From Verrucomicrobiia bacterium (GTDB lineage Bacteria > Verrucomicrobiota > Verrucomicrobiia > Limisphaerales > UBA9464): a DNA stretch of 64,000 bases. Positions 43,207 to 52,068 of this stretch are shown here, in pieces. Position numbers and translations under genes: made by a program. The stretch spans positions 1-64,000 of the forward strand of contig JAHCBB010000015.1 in NCBI GenBank assembly GCA_019634635.1, given 5' to 3'. Below the pieces are notes generated by a model, which saw nothing but the letters and a program-made list of their open reading frames with translations, searched no databases and was not told where the DNA came from. Within the stretch, counting starts at the first letter, position 1; each line of letters opens with the position of its first letter.

Positions 43207-46179
43207 ATGCGCGCCAATCGCAAACCTCCCGTCGCAACCCCGGGTTGCCGCCTCCTTCCCATGGTCAACGCGCCGGTCCTGCTCTGGATCCTGTGGATGT
43301 TGTTGTCGGGGACGCTTCAACCACAGGCGGACCCGGTGCCGACGCCACGGGAAGCCCGGGACGAGGGAGGGCAGCCGATCCAGGGATCCCCCGTCGGGCA
43401 AGGCCTGGATGCCGAGCTCTCGATCACCCAGATCGGGGCCGGTAGGGCCCGGATCCGCTGCCTGATCCAGCGTCTGGAGGGTGAGGTCTCCTCCAGCGGC
43501 CTGAGAATCAGGTCCACACGGGATGGTGATGCGGGGGGGCCGCTCCGGGTGGTTGCGGATTACCTGGGCCGCGATGGCGGAGCCATGGTGGGCTTGTCGG
43601 AATCCGGGCTGGTGGAAGTGGAGCATGCGGTCGCCCGACGGGTGCGGCCGGACTGCATTGAGGAATTCCGGGTGGATCTGGATGGCGTCCGACAGGACTT
43701 TGTGATCCCACGGCCACCGGCGGGACCGGGGGCGCTGCGGGTGGAACTGCTGGTGGAGGGTGCCCGGGTGGAGCGGCGGGGCGGGCGGATCGAGCTCCAA
43801 TTTCTCGACGCGGAGCGGCGGCTGGCCTACGGCCGGCTGCATGTGGAGGATGCCGCCGGCAACCGGCTGCCCGCGGAAATGGTGCGGGTGGATGCCGGTC
43901 GCCTTGCCCTGGTGATTGATGATGCGACCGCCATCTATCCGGTGCGCATTGATCCGACATTCAGCGATGCGAACTGGACCGGATTGGGGGCGCTGGGAGG
44001 ATCCGACGCGCCGGCGAGAACCATTGTGTTTGATGATTCGGGCAATATTTACATCGGCGGCGAAATCTCGGCCGTGGGCGATGTCGTGGTCCGGCGCATC
44101 GCCATGTGGGACGGCAGCCGCTGGTCCGACCTCGGAGAGGGGCTTCCCATCTCAGTGGACCGGCTGCTGTTTTTCGAGGGCAGTCTCCATGCGTGCGGGC
44201 GGCAGATCGGCACAGGATACCAGGTGTTGAAACGCGAGGGACCCGCCTGGGTGCCGTTGGGAGGTGCATTCAATGGGACGATCGAAGCGATGAAGCCACA
44301 CCTCGGAGCGCTCCATGTGGCCGGATGGTTCAACCAGGTCGGGGAGGAGATCATTCATCACATCGCCCGATGGGATGGGAATGAGTGGCAGCCCTTGGGC
44401 AGCGGCATCGAAGGAATCACGCGGGACCTCCTGTCCCACGAAGGGGAGCTGTACGCGGGTGGCGCGTTCCTGCGGGCCGGCGGGGTGTCGGCCAGCCGGG
44501 TGGCGAAGTGGAATGGAACCTCGTGGTCGCCTCTCGGAACCGGCCTGTCCGGGGATGTCAACGCCCTGGTCAATTACCGGGGGTCCGTTGTCGCCGGAGG
44601 ATCCTTCAACCGGGCCGGGGCCAATTCCGCGCTTCGGGTGGCGCGATGGGACGGCGCCTCCTGGGTGGGATTGGGCGGAATGGCCGAAGATTTTGTCATC
44701 GTCAATTCGCTGGCCGTCGCTGGAGACACCCTGTACGCCGCCGGAACCTTCAATGTCGTCTCAGGTCAGGTGACCCGCGGTCTGGCTCAGTTGAACCAGA
44801 CCTGGACGGCGGTGGGCACCGGGTTCAGAGGTCCGGCGGCGGTGGTCGCCACCCTTGGATCCAACGTTTATGTGGGAGGGGGGCAAGTAGAGGCGGATGG
44901 ATTCGCGTCCTCAGGGTTCTCCTGGTGGGATGGAACCCGCTGGGGCACGCTCGGCGATCCCGCACTGGGTTTGGATCGCGGTGTGTCCGCGCTGGCCTGG
45001 TTTGACGACGCACTTCATGTCGGCGGCTCGTTCAGGACCGCGGGAGGCAAGCTGGTCAACCATGTGGCCCGGTGGGATGGATCGGAATGGCATGCCGTGG
45101 GGGGTGGAGTCCAGAACACCGCCAACCCGACCCAGGGTGCCGCCGTGCAGGCATTCACCGTCATGGATGGAGCCTTGTACATGGCCGGGACTTTTGATCG
45201 CGCCGGGGAGGCGGAGGCGACCAACATCGCTCGATGGGATGGCGTCACCTGGTCCGCCCTGGGGAACGGCCTGCGTTCCGGGGTCATCAATGACCTGACC
45301 GGTTACGATGGAAAACTTTTTGTCGGGGGAGGCCTCTTCCTTTCCGGGAATGAGCTCATCCCCCATCTGGCCGTCTGGGATGGATCCGCGTGGTCCCCAT
45401 TCAATCCCGGGATCGGAGCCACGGTTCACGCTCTTGCCGTCATGGACGGATCACTTTACATCGGCGGCGATTTCCGGGCGGTATCGGCAAATTTCGCCAG
45501 CCATTACGTCGGTCGCTGGGACGGGAGTGCGCTGTCCGCTCTGGGACCGGGAGTCAACAACACGGTCACCGCCCTGCTCCCGGCCGGCGGGAAACTCTAC
45601 GCGGGAGGAAATTTCACCAGCGCCGGCGGGGCTCCGGCAAGAGGCATGGCGGAATGGGACGGAACCGGTTGGCACGCCATGGGCGATGGCGTTGGTATCA
45701 CGGTGTCTGCACTGGCCAGTTTTGGCGACCAGGTGTTTGTGGGCGGCAACAATCCCCTGCCGCACGTATCGGCCATCCCATCCCTGTTGCGCTGGGACGG
45801 CGAGACCTGGCTGGAAGCGGGATCCGGTGTGAATGGGCGGGTTCGTGCCCTGCTGGCCATCGGGGATGAACTGTTCGTCGGTGGAGAGTTTTCCACGGCG
45901 GGCGGGCGGGTCGCGGCCCGCCTCGCGAAGTTGCGCCAGGGGGCAACAAACCCCAACCGCGCGGTGGGCATCGCGGTGGCCGGCGGCTCGGTCAGGTTGC
46001 GCTTCATGGGGACTCCGGGAATGGCGTACCAGGTCCTCCGTTCCTTGCGCCTGGGGGCCGCTCAAGAGTGGTCGGTGATGACCGCCGCGCCGATCGTTGC
46101 CAATGAGTCGGGTGAGTTCGAATTTGAGGAGGCCACCCTCCCGGGTGCCGCGTACTACCGCAGTCAGGAGTCGGAGTAG
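43207..46179 (+). CDS. Secreted WDG-repeat beta-propeller-like protein
   Basis: The product is 990 residues from the ATG at 43207; an upstream ATG at 43135 would add 24 residues and would place the promoter pattern inside the gene. A hydrophobic signal lies at about 21-38 (NAPVLLWILWMLLSG). Residues 50-260 are an all-beta region. From about 265 there are some twelve units of about 50 residues with the pattern RWDG-x-W-xx-LG-xG, then LYAGG-xFxx-AGG (for example VARWDGSEWHAVGGGVQNTA, LYAGGNFTSAGGAPARGMAE). Such repeats build propellers. It ends in a beta-sandwich tail with FEFEEATLPGAAYYRSQES. Probable substrate or surface-binding protein; function unknown. Confidence 0.78.
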   Translation: MRANRKPPVATPGCRLLPMVNAPVLLWILWMLLSGTLQPQADPVPTPREARDEGGQPIQGSPVGQGLDAELSITQIGAGRARIRCLIQRLEGEVSSSGLRIRSTRDGDAGGPLRVVADYLGRDGGAMVGLSESGLVEVEHAVARRVRPDCIEEFRVDLDGVRQDFVIPRPPAGPGALRVELLVEGARVERRGGRIELQFLDAERRLAYGRLHVEDAAGNRLPAEMVRVDAGRLALVIDDATAIYPVRIDPTFSDANWTGLGALGGSDAPARTIVFDDSGNIYIGGEISAVGDVVVRRIAMWDGSRWSDLGEGLPISVDRLLFFEGSLHACGRQIGTGYQVLKREGPAWVPLGGAFNGTIEAMKPHLGALHVAGWFNQVGEEIIHHIARWDGNEWQPLGSGIEGITRDLLSHEGELYAGGAFLRAGGVSASRVAKWNGTSWSPLGTGLSGDVNALVNYRGSVVAGGSFNRAGANSALRVARWDGASWVGLGGMAEDFVIVNSLAVAGDTLYAAGTFNVVSGQVTRGLAQLNQTWTAVGTGFRGPAAVVATLGSNVYVGGGQVEADGFASSGFSWWDGTRWGTLGDPALGLDRGVSALAWFDDALHVGGSFRTAGGKLVNHVARWDGSEWHAVGGGVQNTANPTQGAAVQAFTVMDGALYMAGTFDRAGEAEATNIARWDGVTWSALGNGLRSGVINDLTGYDGKLFVGGGLFLSGNELIPHLAVWDGSAWSPFNPGIGATVHALAVMDGSLYIGGDFRAVSANFASHYVGRWDGSALSALGPGVNNTVTALLPAGGKLYAGGNFTSAGGAPARGMAEWDGTGWHAMGDGVGITVSALASFGDQVFVGGNNPLPHVSAIPSLLRWDGETWLEAGSGVNGRVRALLAIGDELFVGGEFSTAGGRVAARLAKLRQGATNPNRAVGIAVAGGSVRLRFMGTPGMAYQVLRSLRLGAAQEWSVMTAAPIVANESGEFEFEEATLPGAAYYRSQESE

Positions 46180-46221
46180 CCGGGCACGCGCCGGGCGGGA
46201 AGAATTCGCGAGGAACCGTCC

Positions 46222-46581
46222 TCACAGGTCCGAGGTGAAGGCCCTGGCGTGCCGGGCAACGTGCTGTTGCAACGAGCCGCAGACGTGGCGGCACAGTTCG
46301 AAGATGCCCGGATCGGCGATGAAATAGATCACGTTCAACGCCTCCTTGCGGCGCCCAAGAATGCCAGCGTGGGTCAGGGTCTGGAGGTGACGGGAGGCGT
46401 TGGCCTGGGTCAGGCCGGTGGCGTCCATCAGGTCCGTGACGGACTTTCCGCCGGCCTCCAGGGCCCGGATGAGCCTCAGGCGGCTGGGTTCGCCCAGCAC
46501 GCGAAAACGGCTGGCGATGAGTTCGAGCGTCCCGTCGGTCATCAAGGCCCCCGGGTTTCCCGCGTTCGTGCGCTTGGCCAT
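46222..46581 (-). CDS. ArsR/SmtB-family winged-helix regulator
   Basis: The product is 119 residues from the ATG at 46581; upstream starts at 46620 and 46638 are possible. The helix-turn-helix core is plain: LELIASRFRVLGEPSRLRLI, RALEAGGKSVTDLMDATGLT, QANASRHLQTLTHAGILGRR and FIADPGIFELCRHVCGSLQQ. C and H residues in ELCRHVCGSLQQHVARHA could bind a metal, as in the alpha-5-type sites, but no ELCVCDL-like motif in the recognition helix is seen. It is divergent from the gene at 46665 and probably represses it by binding the AT-rich gap between them. Confidence 0.85.
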   Translation of the reverse strand: MAKRTNAGNPGALMTDGTLELIASRFRVLGEPSRLRLIRALEAGGKSVTDLMDATGLTQANASRHLQTLTHAGILGRRKEALNVIYFIADPGIFELCRHVCGSLQQHVARHARAFTSDL

Positions 46582-46607
46582 GCAGGTGGAAGCGGACCAC
46601 AGTTCCA

Positions 46608-46640
46608 CTTGCATGTCCATAGATGCGCATATACTCATAT
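46608..46640. promoter_or_regulatory. ArsR intergenic promoter/operator region
   Basis: CTTGCA (46608-46613) and TATACT (46630-46635) are 16 bases apart and point towards the plus-strand gene. The AT-rich palindrome ATAT-ACTC-ATAT at 46629-46640 lies over the -10 box, as ArsR/SmtB operators often do. The 83-base gap is clearly richer in AT than the surroundings. Confidence 0.45.
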
Positions 46641-46664
46641 TGTCACAAAAGAGACAACACGCTG

Positions 46665-47300
46665 ATGCAAACCCGATCCTTCCTCCTTGCCGGGGTGCTC
46701 GCCGCGAGTGCGGCCTGTGCCACCATCGCCACCGCCCAGGGCATGCCACCTGAGGCGCGCGGGAACATCCACCTGCTCTTGAACGAGCACGAGGCCGTCA
46801 CCCGCACGGTCACGATGACCCGGGACGGCTACGTGGCGCTGACCGAATCCGACAACCCGAAGGTGGCCGCCGCGCTTAGGGAACACGTCCGTCAGATGGA
46901 GGAGCGCCTCAAAAGCGGCCTCATGGTCCGGCGCCATGACCCGGCGTTCGTCGAGTTCGCGGAGCACTTCGATGAGATCCGCCATGTCATGGAGCCGACC
47001 GGAAAGGGGCTGAAAATGATGGTCACCGGCACAACCCCCGCGGCGGTCAAGGTGGCGCAAAACCACGCCACTGTGGTCACCGACTTCGCTGCCAATGGCT
47101 GGGAGGCGCACGACCGCGACCATGCGGCGGTGCTTCCGTCCGCCGCCGGACCGGCTCCGGCCGCCGGGGAGCTTTCAACTGCGGCGAACACGTCCGCCCC
47201 GGGCTGTTGTGAGCATGGCGGCGCATGCAGATTGGGCGGTCCGGCGCGAAAGGCCGGTGCCATTGAAACGCAGCCTTCCGCCGGTCCCAAGGATCACTGA
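46665..47300 (+). CDS. Secreted histidine/cysteine-rich protein under ArsR control
   Basis: The product is 211 residues from the ATG at 46665, with a signal peptide (about 4-23, cleavage near TAQ-GM). The central domain is helical with many histidines: NIHLLLNEHEAVTRTVTMTR, ALREHVRQMEERLKSGLMVR, HDPAFVEFAEHFDEIRHVME and NHATVVTDFAANGWEAHDRD. The C-terminus has SAPGCCEHGGACRLGG, with two adjacent cysteines, a histidine and a third cysteine, which looks like a metal site. The repeated H residues at helix spacing suggest metal or haem binding. I do not know the family. Start context and the ArsR neighbour suggest induction by metal stress. Confidence 0.65.
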   Translation: MQTRSFLLAGVLAASAACATIATAQGMPPEARGNIHLLLNEHEAVTRTVTMTRDGYVALTESDNPKVAAALREHVRQMEERLKSGLMVRRHDPAFVEFAEHFDEIRHVMEPTGKGLKMMVTGTTPAAVKVAQNHATVVTDFAANGWEAHDRDHAAVLPSAAGPAPAAGELSTAANTSAPGCCEHGGACRLGGPARKAGAIETQPSAGPKDH

Positions 47301-47319
47301 ACCCCGATGCGGCGCGCCC

Positions 47320-47781
47320 ATGGCCCACCTCGCCTCCGATTCGCGCGGTCTGATCGTCACCTGCCCGTCCTGCGGCCAGGGCAATCGTCTCGCCTTCGCC
47401 AGCCTCGCGGCCCAGATCCGCTGCGGCCGGTGCAAAACGGAACTGCCGTCTCCGGGTGGGGTGATCGAGCCGGACACTGCGGAGGTCTTCGCCGCGTTGA
47501 TCGGCCAGGCTGCGCTGCCGGTGTTCGTGGACTTTTGGGCGCCGTGGTGTGGACCCTGCCGGATGGTGGCACCGGAGGTGGAACGGCTGGCCGAGCGGGC
47601 CGCCGGTGAGGCCATTGTCGCCAAGGTCAACACCGAGGCGCTGCCGGAAGTCGCCAGGCGCTTCGGCATCCAGTCCATTCCCACCTTCGCGGTGTTCCGC
47701 GGCGGCTCCGAAGTGGCCCGGACCTCCGGGGCGATCCCCGCGCCGCGCCTGCATGAATTCCTCCGCCAGGCCAGCCACTGA
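47320..47781 (+). CDS. trxC: Thioredoxin with N-terminal zinc ribbon (TrxC/thioredoxin 2 type)
   Basis: The product is 153 residues from the ATG at 47320. Residues about 15-42 carry two CxxC pairs (VTCPSCGQGNRL and IRCGRCKTELP), the zinc ribbon of TrxC. The thioredoxin domain has the active site FWAPWCGPCRMVAPEVERLA, the cis-proline segment GIQSIPTFAVFRGG and VNTEALPEVARRF. It reduces disulfides in the cytoplasm; TrxC proteins are often induced by oxidative or metal stress. It lies 19 bases after the secreted protein and ten bases before a small hypothetical gene. Confidence 0.93.
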   Translation: MAHLASDSRGLIVTCPSCGQGNRLAFASLAAQIRCGRCKTELPSPGGVIEPDTAEVFAALIGQAALPVFVDFWAPWCGPCRMVAPEVERLAERAAGEAIVAKVNTEALPEVARRFGIQSIPTFAVFRGGSEVARTSGAIPAPRLHEFLRQASH

Positions 47782-47790
47782 TCCCCCGCC

Positions 47791-48246
47791 ATGATTGCCT
47801 CCCGCTCCATCACCAACCGCTACCAGGACTTCCGGTTGCTGGACCTCAGCAAGCTGATGAAGCGCACGGACGGGCGCGGTCCGTTCCTGCTGGTGCAGGA
47901 AGGTTGCGACCCGGCCGACCCGCAGTTCCGGGAGTGCTCCTTTGTGCTGACCCGTCGCGGCACCTGGCTGCACTACTACCTGTTCCTGACGCTTCCGGAA
48001 ATGGTCCGTCGCCGTTGCGCAATGTTCGAGAGCAGCGGCGAGGCGCTGGAGTTTGCCGGCAATCTCGCCCACCCCGTGACGGTGGAGACGGCTGTCTCGC
48101 TTCAGGAATGGATCCACCAGACCGGCTACCAGCCGGCGGCCGAAGATGCCGTTGGCCAGGCGCTGCACCATGAGCTCGCCCGGGGTCTCCCTGTTGCAGC
48201 ATCCACGAATCTGCGGCACCCCGTGGGGTCTCCGATCGTCCATTGA
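47791..48246 (+). CDS. Conserved hypothetical protein downstream of trxC
   Basis: The product is 151 residues, soluble, without signal or membrane segment. Sequence landmarks are QDFRLLDLSKLMKRTDGRGP, FLLVQEGCDPADPQFRECSF, TWLHYYLFLTLPEMVRRRCA and HPVTVETAVSLQEWIHQTGY. Two cysteines occur in the middle. The gene is nine bases after trxC and most likely shares its transcript with trxC and the secreted protein. I do not recognise the family. Confidence 0.6.
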   Translation: MIASRSITNRYQDFRLLDLSKLMKRTDGRGPFLLVQEGCDPADPQFRECSFVLTRRGTWLHYYLFLTLPEMVRRRCAMFESSGEALEFAGNLAHPVTVETAVSLQEWIHQTGYQPAAEDAVGQALHHELARGLPVAASTNLRHPVGSPIVH

Positions 48247-48285
48247 AAGAAATGCGGGGCTTGGGCACGGTCCTTGGTGCGCGTC

Positions 48286-49902
48286 ATGAAGTGGACCAAC
48301 CTCTACTGGGGTCTGATTGCCATCCTGGCCCTCACCGGAAGGGGCTTCGGCCAGACGCAACCGTCACGATATCCAGGGGAGTCTCGCGCGATCCTGACCG
48401 GCGATGGCCGTGACGATGATGATGACGAGGAGGACGAGGACAACGAAGAGGACGAAGCGGAGGACGGGGTGGCTGGAGCTCCCGCCGCGGGCAATCCGGT
48501 GCCACTCAACCGGCAGATGCACCCGCTTGGGTTTTCGGTCGCGGTGCCGCAAGGCTGGCGGATTCATGCTCCGAAACTCGAGTCGGTGACACTGATTTCG
48601 GGCGATGGCGCCAGCGTGGCGCTCATCCGCGGCATTGCGGGAGCCATCGAACCCGCGCAGTGGTTGACCAACCAGGTTCTCGAAGGTGAACCCATCGCGA
48701 GGAACTGGAGGCCCCTGGCCGTGGATGAACCGTCCCGTGGCCTGACCCGTGCCGCGTTCGAGCTCGTCGGGAGCGACGGCACACGACGCCTGGCCAACGG
48801 CTTCGCAGTCGCCGGCATCGGCGGCGCCAGCGCCATGATCGCTGCCGCGCCTCCCGACCGTTTTTCCCGCGAGTTGCCACAGCTCTCGGAGATCCTCCAT
48901 TCGTTCCGGATCGAGGAGCGACCCGCCCGGACCGCGCCGACAGCGACGAATTCCGGTCCGGCGATCCCGTTCGTGACCTGGCGCGATCCGCGGGAAGGCG
49001 CATTCACCGTGGACGCTCCGCAAGGCTGGAATGTCGAAGGGGGGGTCTTCCGTCCGGACCTTTTCGGCACGCGCTCGGGCGTCACGATGACGGCGCCGCA
49101 GGGTCGTCACGTGGTCTGGCTTCATGATCCCAGCCTGCCGCGCCTCTTTGTGCACGTCTCGTCGAGCCTGCGCGGATTGGGGCCGATCCAGCCGAACTAT
49201 GTGAACTACCAGGACGCGCCGACCTTTGCCGCCGGCTACATTCGACATCGCTTCGGCGAGGCTCGGGTGGAGCGGGTGACGCCACTGCCGGCCGTCGTTC
49301 AGCGTCTGGATTCGCTTGGCCGCACCCTGGGCAAGGCGAACGAGGTGAATACCGCAGCATCCGTGGATTTCCAGCTCGCCGACGGACGCTCCGGCATCGT
49401 CAACGTCGCGGTATCCTACCTGCCGAACGGGTTTGACGATGGCGGATCGTGGAACGTCGCGGAGTTGTGCGGGTTCGTCTCCGCCCCGGAGGAGACTGCC
49501 GTGGGGTCCGCGGTGCTCCAGCGCGCGCTTTCAACGTTTGCCGTGGATGCGCGCTGGTTCGCCGGCGAACTCCAAGGCAACCGCGCGGCTGGCGAGGCGC
49601 TGACCCGGCACCGGGAGGAGGTCGCCGCCATCTACAGCCAGATCACGGAGGACCGCCATGCGGGTCAAACCCGCATGGCGGAGCAGCGGGGACAGCTGCT
49701 CGCGGGAACCACGCAGGTCCTGGACCCGGAAACGGGGGAGCGCTTCGAAACCCGGGCGGGTCACCGGTATTATTTTCGCCATGTCGCCGCGGAACCGGCC
49801 GCGGGGCGGCCCGTTGCGGTCGGCAGTGACCTCGACGACAACCCCAGCCCGGGTGATTTCCGGCGACTGCTCGAAATCCAGGTGGACGGCACGGCGCGCT
49901 GA
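48286..49902 (+). CDS. Secreted hypothetical protein with an acidic tract
   Basis: The product is 538 residues from the ATG at 48286. The signal peptide covers about residues 5-22 (LYWGLIAILALTGRGFG). Residues about 41-64 are almost only D and E (DGRDDDDDEEDEDNEEDEAE), a likely flexible or calcium-binding linker. Two similar domains follow, each beginning with a FSVAVPQGWRI-like strand (HPLGFSVAVPQGWRIHAPKL and GAFTVDAPQGWNVEGGVFRP). The C-terminal 100 residues include a helical stretch (HREEVAAIYSQITEDRHAGQ). No family recognised; a secreted protein with a duplicated beta domain. Confidence 0.7.
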   Translation: MKWTNLYWGLIAILALTGRGFGQTQPSRYPGESRAILTGDGRDDDDDEEDEDNEEDEAEDGVAGAPAAGNPVPLNRQMHPLGFSVAVPQGWRIHAPKLESVTLISGDGASVALIRGIAGAIEPAQWLTNQVLEGEPIARNWRPLAVDEPSRGLTRAAFELVGSDGTRRLANGFAVAGIGGASAMIAAAPPDRFSRELPQLSEILHSFRIEERPARTAPTATNSGPAIPFVTWRDPREGAFTVDAPQGWNVEGGVFRPDLFGTRSGVTMTAPQGRHVVWLHDPSLPRLFVHVSSSLRGLGPIQPNYVNYQDAPTFAAGYIRHRFGEARVERVTPLPAVVQRLDSLGRTLGKANEVNTAASVDFQLADGRSGIVNVAVSYLPNGFDDGGSWNVAELCGFVSAPEETAVGSAVLQRALSTFAVDARWFAGELQGNRAAGEALTRHREEVAAIYSQITEDRHAGQTRMAEQRGQLLAGTTQVLDPETGERFETRAGHRYYFRHVAAEPAAGRPVAVGSDLDDNPSPGDFRRLLEIQVDGTAR

Positions 49903-50006
49903 CGTCCGGCAGCCGGTCCTGGGAGGATTGCGGTGCGACGGGGAATGGAGTGTCCCGCAGGTGCTGCGACGGCACGTTCGGCGTCTGGAGGGGAAAGGCA
50001 CACTTG

Positions 50007-50033
50007 TTGACGGCCGGCGGATTCCGTCAGCCT
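50007..50033 (+). promoter_or_regulatory. Candidate promoter TTGACG-N15-CAGCCT, 12 bases before ATG
   Basis: TTGACG at 50007-50012 and CAGCCT at 50028-50033. CAGCCT differs in one base from the TAGCCT before ffh and before the kinase at 35750, and the distance to the start codon is the same 12 bases. Confidence 0.4.
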
Positions 50034-50039
50034 CCCCCC

Positions 50040-51149
50040 ATGAATCCGAGGCCACTGCGTTGGGGCATTCTGGGCACCGCAAACATCGCCCGAAAGAACT
50101 GGCAGGCCATCCACCTCAGCGGCAATGGCGTCCTGACGGCCGTGGCCAGTCGTGACGCCGCCCGCGCGGAACATTTCATCGCCGAATGCCAGTCCACCGT
50201 CCCCCTCCCGGTCGTTCCGAGGGCGTGCGGCAGCTACGAGGAGCTGCTGACCACGCCGGATGTGGATGCCGTGTACGTGCCGTTGCCGACCGGAGTCCGG
50301 ACGGAGTGGGTCGTGCGGGCGGCCCGGGCGGGCAAGCATGTGTTGTGTGAGAAACCCTGCGCCCCCTCGTTGCCGGATCTCCACCTCATGACCTCCGCCT
50401 GTCAGGAGCATGGGGTCCAGTTCATGGACGGGGTGATGTTTGTCCACAGCGCGCGCATGGCCGCGTTGCGTGCCGTGCTGAAGGAGGGGGTTGCCCTGGG
50501 GGAACTCCGTCGGGTGACGTCGCAATTCAGCTTCTGTGGTGACGCCGCATTCTTCTCAGAAAACATGCGGGCCGACCGGCACCTGGAACCTCAGGGGTGC
50601 CTGGGCGATCTCGGCTGGTACTCGCTGGTGTTCACCCTGGAGGTGCTTGGCAGCCGTCTGCCGCGCGCGGTCACGGCACGAGTCCTGAATCGGATCGGGT
50701 CGCCGGCGGATCCGCAGCCGGCGCCGCCTTCGGAGTTCTCCGGGGAACTGCTCTATGACGGAGGCGTCAGCGCCTCGTTCTACTGTTCCTTCCTCACCGG
50801 GAATCAACAGTGGGCCAGCGTCAGCGGATCGCAGGGACACTTGTTGCTCCGTGACTTCGTCCTCCCCTTCTTTGGATGCGAGTCGTCGTTCGAGATCCAC
50901 AAGGCGGCGTTTGAGGTGTCCGGCTGCCACTTTGCGATGGAACCGCATGTCCGCCGGATCACCGTGCCGGAATACGGGAACAACCATCCGACGGCCCAGG
51001 AGACGCGGATGTTCCGCGAGTTCGCCCGTCAGGTGGCGTCGCGAGTGTTGAATTCGGAGTGGCCGGAGCGGTCCCTGAACACGCAGCGCCTGCTGGATGC
51101 CTGCCTCGAGTCCGGCCGAAACGAAGGCCGGCCCGTCCTGATGGCGTGA
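50040..51149 (+). CDS. Gfo/Idh/MocA-family NAD(P)-dependent oxidoreductase
   Basis: The product is 369 residues from the ATG at 50040. The Rossmann motif is RWGILGTANIARKNWQAIHL (about 8-27). AVYVPLPTGVRTEWVVRAAR and the family lysine in GKHVLCEKPCAPSLPDLHLM follow. The C-terminal alpha/beta domain holds FMDGVMFVHSARMAALRAVL and GDLGWYSLVFTLEVLG, with D and Y/H positions where the family binds sugar substrates. It should oxidise or reduce a sugar or cyclitol; the substrate cannot be told. It has no signal peptide. Downstream is a 190-base gap, then the mobile-element island. Confidence 0.9.
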   Translation: MNPRPLRWGILGTANIARKNWQAIHLSGNGVLTAVASRDAARAEHFIAECQSTVPLPVVPRACGSYEELLTTPDVDAVYVPLPTGVRTEWVVRAARAGKHVLCEKPCAPSLPDLHLMTSACQEHGVQFMDGVMFVHSARMAALRAVLKEGVALGELRRVTSQFSFCGDAAFFSENMRADRHLEPQGCLGDLGWYSLVFTLEVLGSRLPRAVTARVLNRIGSPADPQPAPPSEFSGELLYDGGVSASFYCSFLTGNQQWASVSGSQGHLLLRDFVLPFFGCESSFEIHKAAFEVSGCHFAMEPHVRRITVPEYGNNHPTAQETRMFREFARQVASRVLNSEWPERSLNTQRLLDACLESGRNEGRPVLMA

Positions 51150-51343
51150 GCCGCAGAGTTCCCTGCGTCGGGGGGTGCGCTCGTGTTGACGAAAAGGGAC
51201 GCGCGGCGTTCGGAAGCGCTGAGAGCCATGACCGGGCTGATTCAAGAAGCTTGATGATTGCCTCGTGCTGCGTGCGATTTGCGCTTTGGAGTCATGAATT
51301 TTGACGACTCGGGAGCGATATTCTCTCACGCAATACGAACGCC

Positions 51344-52066
51344 TCAGTCTTGATCTCTGCGCTGTTCGTCACCGCGCGCCCCAAAAATCAGAGGCGCCGG
51401 GCCCCACGGCTTGATGTGGCTTGCGACGAGATGGACCGGGTTGAACACGCCGGTGATTCGGCACCGGGCCTCGAAACGCGCCACGTTCTCCTTGAAACGA
51501 TCCTGTCCGCGGCGTGCCTGGATCAGAGCCCGTCGGATGGTCTCGGGGATGCTGTCGCAGTGGGCGATCCGGTCTTGCAGCCGGTGCTCCCACGCGACGA
51601 GTGCGAACGGGTCCGCGATCAGCGACCCGGCTTCGCACACGGAGTGCTGGTCGAGGAGGCGGCGCGCGAGCCGATGGGAAATCTCGGAGAGGTAGGCGCC
51701 CTGGTTGCCGCGCCCCCCCGGCTGGATCGGCGGGCACTTTTCGGGCAACAACGGGGCGACCTGCGGAGCGACCCGAGGGATCTGCAGCGGGCGTTCAAAC
51801 CGCCGGAAAGCAACGTCCACACGCCGGCCGCGCTGGTCCCACGCCTCGCCGACGTTTCCGAATTCGTCCGGCCGGGGGCACGAGTCGCATGGACGCTTGG
51901 CGACGCCGACCGCCCGCAGGTGGGCCTCCGCGAACGAGAAGATGAGATCGCCACGCTGGAACTCGCCGGACGAGACGACTTTGCTGGAGATTGCGGTTGG
52001 GGGCGATGGACGGCGACGGATCGGTGCGTGATGGATTGCGCCCGACGCGTCGGTCCCATGGAAGCG
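51344..52066 (-). pseudogene. 5'-truncated HNH endonuclease gene
   Basis: The minus-strand frame stays open from about 52066 down to 51344 without a good start codon; the first GTG, at 51820, lies inside an evident domain. Reading through, one finds RGDLIFSFAEAHLRAVGVAK, a zinc-like pair CDSCPRPDEFGNVGEAWD, FRRFERPLQ and SEISHRLARRLLDQH. The HNH_2-type end is RFKENVARFEARCRITGVFN, then HLVASHIKPWG. The usual downstream HNH part (with HIDHLFD) is missing, so both ends look lost. The RAYT transposase gene ends three bases before the frame opens, which suggests that its arrival removed the 5' end. Confidence 0.6.
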
Positions 52067-52068
52067 TG

